A stretch of 64,000 nt of DNA from positions 77,314,261 through 77,378,260 of the forward strand of contig CM055092.1 in NCBI GenBank assembly GCA_029204225.1, written 5' to 3'. Source of the DNA: Diphasiastrum complanatum (lineage: Eukaryota > Streptophyta > Lycopodiopsida > Lycopodiales > Lycopodiaceae). This document shows, piece by piece, positions 10,354 through 19,900 of the stretch. A model generated the notes under the pieces. That model worked only from the letters and a program-made list of their open reading frames with translations. It was not told the DNA's origin and did no database searches. The number at the start of each line of letters is the position of its first letter. The stretch's first letter is position 1. The position numbers were made by a program, and so were the translations under genes.

Positions 10354-10873
10354 TTGTGGCTCTGTTGTTTTAGGTTCAGTAGTTTGTCTCTAGCAGACGG
10401 TCTACCATTGTACTCAGATGATTTTTCACATTATATACAGTGTTTGGCCTACATTATTTGCTGCACATTGTACGTATGTCGCTCTGTACATGTGATGCTT
10501 TATTTTATGTCGAAGAATTCTATGTGCGTGTGTGAATCCTATTTTCATTTAATTTCGTTTGAAGTGAATGCTAGCTTCACATATATGCACCTACATGAGC
10601 ACAGCAATCACCCCTACACCCCAAATGACATTTCATAAACACATGTAATACATCTGCAGTTAAAAAAATTACAGACATTGCATCTTACATGACCAGGCTC
10701 GCGTTGCACAAAAAACAACTATGTATATATTCAACCGTTGTATCAGGATAACATCACAAATACCGTCATTTTTTTAAGCAGCCATCTAGTTATTTGCTGC
10801 ACCATAAACTGCCGAAAACTACATAGCAACAGTCCGCCACATATGGCTGGACCTTATCTATTCTAAACATCCC
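10354..10873. other. Spacer between the convergent genes of copy B
   Basis: AT-rich, no convincing ORF. It matches 7701-8173 in position and partly in sequence. Confidence 0.4.
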
Positions 10874-11239
10874 TCACTGATCCTCCACCGACTCCTCGCC
10901 CTCGTCTGGTGCATTGTTTTGTCGCTCTTGCTCTGCCTCCCGGTTAGCCCGAGCTGCCTCCTGGTTAGCCCGACGTCTGGCCGCCCTTTCCCTGACCATG
11001 ATGAGCTGCCGTCGTGTGAAATTCATTCCGATCTGCTCATCCAGATCCAGCTCGACAGTGGGGACAGGACCCACAGCGGGGGCTGGTGGCCCCGGTTCCA
11101 GATTTCTCTGTCGAGTTTGTCGCAGCATCTCTCGGATATCTGCCTCTTGCTTCTGATGCCTCTCGTTGTGCCTTCGGATATCTTCCTCAAGCTTCCTCCT
11201 GGCTTCGCCCTCGAGCTTCGGTGGTATGCGCTCTGCCAT
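10874..11239 (-). CDS. Conserved charged 121-residue protein of unknown function, antisense gene of transposon B
   Basis: Homologue of 8174-8539 with the same length from MAERIPP to the C-terminus. The best conserved block is VELDLDEQIGMNFTRRQLIM, followed by RERAARRRANQEAARAN and the end NAPDEGEESVED. Most changes fall in the N-terminal helix and the Pro-rich hinge. An in-frame ATG 14 codons upstream (11281) would add a basic leader, but that part is not shared with copy A, so I use the shared start. TATA-like AATAAATAGG lies about 162 bases upstream. Charged heptad-like segments could form a coiled coil; the function is unknown. Confidence 0.6.
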   Translation of the reverse strand: MAERIPPKLEGEARRKLEEDIRRHNERHQKQEADIREMLRQTRQRNLEPGPPAPAVGPVPTVELDLDEQIGMNFTRRQLIMVRERAARRRANQEAARANREAEQERQNNAPDEGEESVEDQ

Positions 11240-11400
11240 CTCGATCGACCTTCTCCTCATAGAACCCTGGTCCTTGAACACCCTCTCACAGCACCCTGGC
11301 TCTCAAACAGCCTGTCACCGGCTCTTGCTTGCTCTCTCACTGTCTATCACTAGCTCTCTCACAGCCTCTGAAAATGCCGACCACAATGGCATTGTGAGTG

Positions 11401-11410
11401 CCTATTTATT
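11401..11410 (-). promoter_or_regulatory. TATA-like box for the antisense gene of copy B
   Basis: AATAAATAGG on minus, at nearly the same distance from the ATG as in copy A. Confidence 0.5.
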
Positions 11411-11445
11411 CCCACAGCCTGATCGGCCATGTGGATCCCCATCAT

Positions 11446-11625
11446 CCCTCCATGTGCCTCTGTACCTGCCCCCATGTGATGCTCCCCCCTGTGTTGGTCT
11501 CCCATTGGGCCCATGGTCTACTCACCCACAATGCCCATGTGCCTCTGTACTCTGTACATGTGATGCTACCCCCCTGTGTTGGTCTCCCATTCGCCCCTTG
11601 GTCTGCTCACTCGCAGTGCCCATGT
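11446..11625 (-). repeat. Two-unit CCAAT-containing tandem repeat of copy B
   Basis: Units of about 86 bp with CCCATGTG, GTGTTGGTCTCCCATT and GGTCTACTCACC. The first unit has CCAATGG on minus; in the second it is mutated (CATTCGCC on plus). Confidence 0.65.
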
Positions 11626-11838
11626 GCCACTGCAACAGTCCCCTGCATCATGTACTATACCCTCTTTCTTTACACCCTAAACCCCCTTTTTTTCCTTTTT
11701 TTTGTCCTTTTTTTGGTAGTTAATATGCAAAAATTAAATATTAAAAATATTAAAAAATAAAAAAAATATTAAAAATGGTACCGCCCTGGTACCGCGGATC
11801 CCAGGGCGGTACCGTACCGGCGGTACCATGAGGTACTA

Positions 11839-11840
<2 letters not shown>

Positions 11841-11898
<58 letters not shown>
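11841..11898. repeat. (AT)n microsatellite between copies B and C
   Basis: About 58 bases of alternating AT with one G interruption. It is the only sequence separating the two elements. Confidence 0.9.
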
Positions 11899-12134
11899 CA
11901 TAGGTCCCGCGGTACCGGGTACCGCGGATCCTGGTACCGCTGTACCGTACCGGTCCCGCGGTACCAAAAAAAAAAATTATTTTTTTTACGAAAATAACAC
12001 GGGAAAAAAATTTAAATTTTTTTTTTTTATTATGGTACCGCCCTGGTACCGCGGATCCCAGGGCGGTACCGTACCGGCGGTACCACTGTTATGGTACCGG
12101 CGGTACCATAACAGCGGTACCACAGGGCACTATG
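11899..12134. mobile_element. hAT-like MITE, copy C
   Basis: 236 bp starting CATAGGTCCCGCGG and ending GGGCACTATG, flanked by ATATATAT and ATATATAA. It has GGTACC palindromes at both ends and an AT-rich core containing CGAAAATAACACGGGA. The same core occurs in inverted orientation in 46721-46975. No coding capacity. Confidence 0.72.
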
Positions 12135-12189
12135 ATATATAAATATATATATATATCATAGATCCAGCGGTGCCATAGATCCGCGGATC
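12135..12189. mobile_element. (AT)n tract and truncated hAT-like end (D)
   Basis: A 22-base AT tract is followed by CATAGATCCAGCGG (12157) and a short GC-rich stretch with CCGCGGATCC. Family similarity then stops at about 12189, where a gag fragment begins. It looks like the stub of a fourth element. Confidence 0.5.
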
Positions 12190-12204
12190 CAACAGCCAAA
12201 GGAC

Positions 12205-12531
12205 CAAGGGGATGCAAAACACCAAAAAGTTTCGCGGTTTGAACCGTGTGATAAGGGCTCGTTTAACAACCTCCCAATCTATACGCTCCGTTTCATCTTG
12301 GTTATAGTACCAATCTTGTGCTGCGCCTGTTAAGGCCATAGGAAACAGCTTAAGTTAATCTTGAGGATAAATCTCACCATAGACCTCATAGGATTCAGCA
12401 TAAATCTGAAGAAATCTAACTGGATCTGTTAATCCATTATACTTGGGTAGATCCAATCGGGGTGCTCTTCTAACAATAATTGGATTGACCTCCTATGGAG
12501 CACCTCCAAGAGCAGCTCCAGGGGCAACCAT
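12205..12531 (-). pseudogene. Gag fragment of an LTR retrotransposon
   Basis: Read from ATG at 12531: VNPIIVRRAPRLDLPKYNG, then FLQIYAESYEVYGEIYPQD and ALTGAAQDWYYNQDE to ALITRFKP. This is the typical retrotransposon gag core (a hydrophobic, Trp/Tyr-containing helical region). Two in-frame stops interrupt it and the C-terminal part is lost at the junction. Confidence 0.6.
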
Positions 12532-12785
12532 CTTTACAAATTTAGATCAGGCGGACAATGAGATTGGATCTAGATTTTTCCAAAAAACTATCTCAAATCA
12601 AATTTGCTAGATCTATTCTCTTTTTCAAGAATATGACTCTATATGATAAAAAACTTTCCAAAATTCGATCAATCGATACTTCTCAAAAATGATAAATCTC
12701 TCAGAATCCAATTCAGAATATATCAAATTTGATCCAAATTTTGACAGAGACTTGATCTGGAAAATCATAAACTAAAAATAGGACT

Positions 12786-13424
12786 GGCGAAGGTTCACTA
12801 GGCGAAGGTTGGCTCGACGAAGGTAAAACAATGCTATTTTGGGAAAAAACTCTCTGAACAACTTTTTTGACAATTTCTTGAGAGATAACCTTCGCCGACA
12901 TCTCTGGTAAAAGATCTGACACAGATAAAACTATGAAAAACCGGGCGAAGGTTTTTGACACAAGAAAATACAGTTTCTGTTGTCTGGTGAGGGTAAAATG
13001 CAAGATTTTCTATGCTCTGATCAAGAAGAATCTTCGCCGAACTCAAAAATAGTATTTTTCTATAGATAGAATGTTCTGGAAACTCGGCGAAGGTTATGGT
13101 GAAGGATCAAGAGTAATATTGGTAATTTTGCAAAAAAGTGACTTTTTTGGCAATATTATGGCAATATGACAACTGATCCTCTGAAACCCTTTCTATTTTT
13201 GGTATTATTCTTCGCCGACCTGGCAGTAGATAGATCTGAATCACTTCTAAGCATAGTGAATCGGGCGAAGGTTTAGTTTCTTTATTTTTAGGGTTTTGGT
13301 GATTTTTTGGTGTTTTTTGACGATTTTTTTTTTGTTTCTCGAAATCTGCTGGGAATTAATCTTCGCCCTTCAAACTGAAGATTCTGTGAACAAAACCGAA
13401 GGTGTTTGCAACTCGGCGAAGGTT
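12786..13424. repeat. Dispersed GGCGAAGG(TT) motif in both orientations
   Basis: GGCGAAGGTT, CGAAGGT or the reverse AACCTTCGCC / TTCGCC appears about a dozen times, for example at 12786, 12801, 12816, 12887, 12943, 13032, 13086, 13210, 13263, 13371 and 13414. Spacing is irregular, so this is not a simple tandem repeat. Confidence 0.6.
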
Positions 13425-13818
13425 TCCTGAAAGAGGGTAAAAATTTCTAAGCTCTGATGACGCTTTTTGCCTCTTTTTGACCAAATCTGACAGATTTGAC
13501 CGATTTTTGTTATTTTCTCTGATATCTCAGATCCAAATGAATCTTAAGATTGGTGATCTGAATAGGTTTTTTTGTTTAACAATCGGATTAGATTTCAAAC
13601 AAGCAAATCCACTCAAATCAAGCAAAATCAATCCCAAACTAACCGTAAAATGCAGATCTAACACTATTCATGCCACGACAAGATGCCTAATGCAAGCTAA
13701 CCATCAACCAAACATGCTGCAAACTGAAAAATTGGCGTAGCTCTCCGGCAACGACGCCAAAATTGTAGTAGGTTTCTTTCCTTGCCTATCCTCAACCCAA
13801 GATCTAATCAATCTAGCA

Positions 13819-13849
13819 AGAGAGAGAGAGAGAGAGTGAGAGAGAGAAT
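13819..13849. repeat. (GA)n microsatellite
   Basis: About 31 bases of GA repeat with one T interruption, next to the retroelement LTR remnant. Confidence 0.85.
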
Positions 13850-13897
13850 TGTGCGACACTAAACAAAAAAGAATATGGAAAGTAATAGATGGGGCAC

Positions 13898-13984
13898 CTG
13901 CACTAATGTGTCTAGTAACCATGTAGATCGCACAGTATCCACAGTTGGCACCAATATCTTGCTGAATGCACGGTCTGGAGGAGG
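13898..13984 (-). CDS. Dynein exon: start of AAA3 segment
   Basis: 29 codons, [20 protein letters not shown] then TWLLDTLVQ. The acceptor is ATGCAG; the donor CAG/GTGCCC is weak. The next expected exon, with the AAA3 P-loop, was not found to the left. Confidence 0.83.
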
Positions 13985-16900
13985 CTGCATGATAAAGAAC
14001 GTATTAAAACTCATGATAAGTCATGAGAACGTACAAAATACAATATGAGAGCTTGAAAGTCTTTATCTTTGAGAACTCTGTTCAAGTCAACATTGATGAT
14101 ACCATCACAATAAGTTGACGAACAAACATTTTAAATTTTGAGATATGAAATGCAACATATGGAAAGTCTCTTGAAACATTTGGAACTATTTTTATTTTTT
14201 AGGGGGCAGAAAAAAGTGAACTTTAAGGTTCATACGGAAACAAATGTTCATAGGCACATGACATAAAAACACAATGTTTTCACCTCATATTTTATGTACA
14301 TAGATGAGTAATAATAAAGAAATGGAGATTTACATGCAAGCATGATTGGATGATTTATCCTTGCCAAAAGGTTTAAAAATCCCTACCTTCGAGGAAACTC
14401 AATAGGACAACTTTGCAGGAGAAAGACTATCAGTTGAATATATTGGAAGAAGCAACATCTAAGTTAAATGGCCTTAGTGAAAAGGTCAAAGAGTGAGGTT
14501 TTAAATATCCATGTTTTGAACAGGTTTGAAACCCCATTCAACGAAGTATAATTGCTATGACGATCACCAGTCAACTAAAGTTCAGGGTTCCATACACAAG
14601 CAGCTCTTGCTTGCAGCTTGCCTGTTCATCTGAAGAGTCATGCAACTGGTGCTGGAAGCTAGCTGGGAGAGTTCCGGCAGAGCTTTCTTTTGTACTTTGG
14701 GGAAAACAACAGTAAAAGCTCATTCACAATATTTAGCAGGCCTTCCAAGCTACTGAAGAAATTAGATAACATCCAGATTCCGTGTACAATACTGATTCTA
14801 GCTGCTATCAAGGGCTTTGATAGTACCAATTTCTAGAAACTGTTGAGCACTGATAAACCAGCTCTACCATATTCAATAATTATAAAAACATTGTGGCTAC
14901 CTGATATTCTGACACCATTGACCTCCATGACCGCCATTTTAAATCATGTATGTCGAAGCAAAACTCATAAAGGGACTCGACAGGTAATTGATTAGGTGGC
15001 AAAGGATCCCCTGAACTTGTCCCTATCAATGCAATTCCTTTGATGAACTTGTCAAAACGGTCACGATTCTGTACAACTGAAGACTGCACAATTCCTGCTC
15101 CAATTGACCATATTATGCAGAAGATGAATACTGCCTCCAAACTCTGAAATGGCTATCCAAAAATGAATAGTTTTATGTCGGACATTTGTAGAGTCATGAG
15201 GATTACAACAGAATAGAAAAGAAGTTGTTTTGTGTCAAATTTTAAAAGCAACAGATAAACTTTAAGTCTCCAACTTAGGACATAATTATTGCTTAGAATA
15301 CCAAAAGGTTACAAGAAACAAAAACGATATGCCATACCTGTGGAGTGGTAACCAATTTATCATCCTTAAGTATAGAGTCCAGCAAAGTGCAAAGTTGGCA
15401 AACCATGTTCAAACTAGTCAATGGAATAGTCTGCTGCAAAGGTACAGTGATTTCATCATCCTCAATGCCCTCCAAGACAAATTCAATACTTTTTTTGACA
15501 TACTTTTCCATTAGGTCTCTTAGATTTCCAGCTTCCTCCGAACTGTTAAGGCCAGACCCACTTTCATTAAGCTCTAATCAGAAATCTCAACTTCGTGTTA
15601 CTTCCACTGTGACCTTTGAGCTCGAAACATAAGTACAGATATGCTAAGGTTTTTAGTAGATAGTCTGCTACATTGGCATAGAGGTTATGGACCAATCGGC
15701 AAGTTGTTATGAAACAACTCACAGAGGATCACCAACCACAATAAATAGTCACTACCCACCTAACATCATTGTTTAATGGACAAAACTTTGACAATCAGCT
15801 AGAAGATGATCTTAGAGATTACTCTTTGCAAAAGATAACCTGGCTTGTATAACTGACCTTGAGCAAAATGACATCTAAACTCCAGGGATCAAAATTTTGC
15901 CTGGATACAGTGGCACAAGCAACAAGGACAAGTAATCACCCTAGTACTGCACATCAATAATGTCATACATTTCTCACCTAGTGCGACTGTTGCACCATTT
16001 CCATATGTAGGGCTTATATCCAAGGTTTTTTGAGTCAACAAAAACCATTCCACATCTGCTCACAGTTGCTGGTGAAGCATACTGTAGATCTGAAACCTAT
16101 CATATCATCCTAGTAAAAAGTCAGAGAAAAGTGGCCGTACCTATTAGGTGATTTTCTTCCAGCATAAATGGAATGAGATTCAGATGCCCATACTACGACT
16201 TTGAAAGTGAAAATAGTTTAATGCTTAGCATCAAGGAACTAGAATAAAACATGAGGTTAAATTTGAACTACTCACAAACCTCAAACAGGAGTTTACAGTG
16301 ATTTTGGAGTCGAATGCGTTCACCATTTGGAAGCGTCAGAAGCTTATTATCATCCATGACACTGTTCATATCCTCAACCCATAATGCATCCACATCACCA
16401 TCAAAGACAAGGTAGTTCCTATCGTTCCTCTCACTTGAGATAGGTTTGTTCATCTCACGGAAGATCTTTGATAGAAGTCCGTCAGTCCAATCGCGAGTAT
16501 CGGGATCTGTTTGCCAGCTCATTGTTAACATCAACAGCCTAAATCTATTCTTTATCAGAAAAGAAAGACGGCCTCCATCTACTTCATTTACTTTTAGATG
16601 TATCAAAGATAAAAGGCCTTTTTGACTGCTTGCTGTAGGAGTGAACTTCACGGCCATCTGCTGAACTTGGTACTGAATTCCTTAGGCTATAAAACTAGCA
16701 AGATACAATTGGGTAAAATATTAACTACAACTATAATTTCTAAATCAGGCAGTGTTTGATGCCTCTTTTGAAAAAAGTGTGAATATGCAAATTATGATAG
16801 CCACATGCATTAGGGGCACCCTAAGGTCTCTGTGACAGTGTAGTAGCAACCACTGCTTCAATCCCCCTGCCACCAAAGAGACACATCCTCACAAGTCAAC

Positions 16901-19900
16901 AATTTCATAGAGGAAATTTTTTCTAAGCCCTTTTTTTGCTAAAGTTTGTTCGAAGACTTGATGCAAAGACTTGAAAAGGCGAATAGAAGAAGAAAAAGCC
17001 TGAAATGAAAATGAAACCTTGGCACCAAAAAGTGAGACTGTAGAAGCAATATAACCGTGAAGTTTTATGACCCAAAAAGCATCACAAGCCACCAAACAAG
17101 ATGTCAATGATAAACCACCCTTTTCTTCTTGTGATGTACAGTGGAATCACTCAAGGGCTATGTCTGACCAATTTGTCGAGTGACAAAGTTGATATGTCAT
17201 CAAGGGCAAAAGCCTCACCTTGAATTTCTAAAGTGACTTGACGGAAAATACAGACTCTATGGACCTAGCAGGAACCGCAGTGTATTGTGTAGGCTATGAT
17301 GTTAATCATCCTGTCCGCAGCATTGTTGTATGAGCTACTGCTCAAAAAACACATACGTAATGAGAGGAGAATAGAAATATAGAGATCAGCCATTATTGAT
17401 GGACTAACAATGATCTTTAAAAAGGTCTGTTGACAAAAAGCTAAATAAGCTGATCTAACTGAAGCTAATCTAACCTAAGCACAGAGCCACAATGGCCTAC
17501 TTATAATGTCTGGAATAGTTATGATGAGAGTTAGGGTTGGAGGCCCAATAATGACCATATAACATAAATGTTCGAAAACGAAAAGAAGGTCGACAAAAAC
17601 AAAAACTGCATTCAATAGATGCAAATGTCGAGCTCTATGGAATGATCCTTCTTCAATGCATGACTACACCTCTCAAATTTGAACCACAAGAGTCACGATT
17701 GATTCTACATGATTCTAATTTTGAAATCATCAGAATCTATGAGATTAATTTCGTAGACAAACATAAATTCATTCTAACATAATATTCAACGCAATAAGAC
17801 TGTAAGATTGAATTCAGTAAGTAGCAGGTACAAATCAGATGAATTACGAGCACAAGACTATAGTGGATGCAACCATGTACTCGTAAACAATCCTGAATAT
17901 TGATTGTCTCTATCTGACAAACTTTCGGTAAAAAGCAATGAAATGCCCCTAGCAATGGTCTATCAGAAATTGATCATAAGTCAATCGACAGTTGATTTTC
18001 TGTCTTATTAAATTTGAGAAAATGATTAGTTATTTATATTAGTTAGGAATGCCACATGGGCTTATCCAAATGACGGTTGACGGCAGCCATTTAGCCAGGT
18101 CGCAATTGGCAAGTAGCCATATTGAGCTATAGACCAAGATTGGCACTGAACCATATTGTGTTGTCACTTATCCAAAAAGGAAGTCATAATTGTAAGATTC
18201 CGTAAACAGTTGTAATGAGTGAAGGTCCGTAAGCAAGCGTAGAAGCCCGAAAGTAGTCGAAAGATATAAGCTCGTAAAAGTCAACCTGAGAGCCCTTAAG
18301 AGCCCATAAAAGATCATAAAAGGTCGTGGCTCGGTAGGCAAACGTAAGTGGCCATAAGTAGATGTAAGAGCCCGTAAGTAGTCGTGAAAGTGCATGAGCT
18401 CATAGACACACGTGAGAGGTCGTAAGTAGACCACAAACCTTCGACAAATATTGTCAAAATTTGTGATACAAATTCTAGATGAAGTTACTAGTCCTACTAG
18501 CACTCACACAAAACCAAGCATAGAGAGAATTTAGATCATAGGAGAATTGAGCAATGCTCTAGCATATTGGAATAATTGTGGTGGGGCGCCAGCCTACTTA
18601 AATAGTTTTTCTAATGAATGAGAAAAGCTAAGAGCCTAAAGCAAATAGCAAAATAGCAAAAGCTAATTGCTAATAATGCTACCTATATTTGGTAAAGACC
18701 AAAAATGACCTTCTAAGTACTAAATAGATCCTAATCTATTAGTAGTGCGCCCACCTACATGCATAAGAAATAAAAAATGATTTTACTATAAATAGAATGG
18801 CCCCTATAATAGCACGCAGGCATGGCCAAACTATCATTAAGGGGTATCAAATAAACATTAATTCCTACACTCCCCCTTAATGTTTACTTTGTTATCTATT
18901 ACTCCTAGAAGTTCTCTAAACTTCTGAAATTTTTCTTTTCCAAGTCCTTTGGTAAAGATATCCGCAACTTGCTTTTCTGTAAGCTCCACTTCCTCTGAAA
19001 GTAGATGGATCCTTGGTTTCCAACAGTGTAGCCATGTAAGCAAAGTGTACATCCCCATCCTTATAATGATCCTCCTGTCGATCTTTGTAGGAATCCAGAA
19101 TCAAGACTATTCATTAACACAAAGTATTCTCAAAGAGAAGAGAGAGATGGTTAGAATACCCTCTTGTAGAAACTTGTGGACAGCCAATATGAACAATAGA
19201 TTGCTTAACAAAAGTGTGTCTCATACAAATGAATGGCTACATATAAGTAGTCCAAGATGGCTATCTACCTTCATGACTGTTGGTTGTCCAATAACTTGAC
19301 TAATGGCTATCTAGCTACCATAAGTTACATAAAATAATTAAGTACCTCTCCACCCCAATCCGAGTCACAAAGACCAGCCAAACATGCATCATCACTGGAA
19401 GTGTTTTACTTCCTTGAAGATATCAAAGGATCCTCTTCAATGCTTTCCAATGTGATGTCAACGGAGCATGCATGAATTGACTCATGAGGGAAACAATATA
19501 AGATATGTCTGGTCTTGAGTTGCATAAGTAAATGAGACTTCCAACCGCTTGACAATATAGTGTAGTATCAAATGGTTCACCACCACTTTGATTACTTAAC
19601 TTCAGGCCCGTCTCAATTGGTGTAGCAACCGGCTGGCAAGCTTCCATTTTGAAACGCTTCAAAATCTGCTTAATGTACCGCTGTTGGGTAATGAAGATTC
19701 CAGCCTTTCCTTGCAAAAACTCAAGACCAAGGTAGAAATGCAATTGGCCTAAATCTGATGTATCATAAACTGAAGCAAGATCATATTTTAAGGCTGCAAT
19801 ATATTGTTCATTACTACCCGTAATGATAATATCATCAACATATAGCAAAATGATGATGATAAACTCAGATGTATGCATGACATAAAGCGTAGATTCAGTA

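Larger units (their letters stand above)
9468..11840 (+). mobile_element. hAT-like DNA transposon copy B, complete but internally deleted
   Basis: 2373 bp from CATAGGTCCC (9468) to GGTACTATG (11840); the ends are short inverted repeats starting CATAG. Flanks are (AT)n on both sides, so an 8-bp target duplication cannot be told from the microsatellite (ATATATCT against ATATATAT). Order: GGTACC-rich end, short plus-strand ORF joining a BED finger to the AT-hook tail, minus-strand 121-codon gene, TATA-like box, CCAAT array, GGTACC-rich end. The transposase catalytic region is missing, so this copy would need a partner in trans. Confidence 0.7.
12190..13767 (-). mobile_element. LTR-retrotransposon 5' fragment (primer site, leader, start of gag)
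   Basis: On minus, the order is an LTR end CTACTACA (about 13775-13768), a primer-site-like sequence TTGGCGTCGTTGCCGG (13760-13745) resembling the tRNA-Asp primer used by some plant Ty3/gypsy elements, a leader of about 1.2 kb, and a gag start at 12531. It is cut at 12190 by the hAT cluster. Only a short LTR remnant can fit before the dynein exon at 13898. The leader carries the GGCGAAGG motif many times. Confidence 0.55.

Noticed and set aside
1-12189. Further dynein exons (AAA3 P-loop) to the left of 13898
   Set aside because: I looked on minus for a GESGT-KT-type P-loop and its flanks; everything there is explained by transposons.
15543-15977. Apparent frame mismatch between two dynein exons (possible pseudogene)
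   Set aside because: Using the acceptor TAACAG at 15543-15544 restores the phase with no stop, so a lesion need not be invoked.
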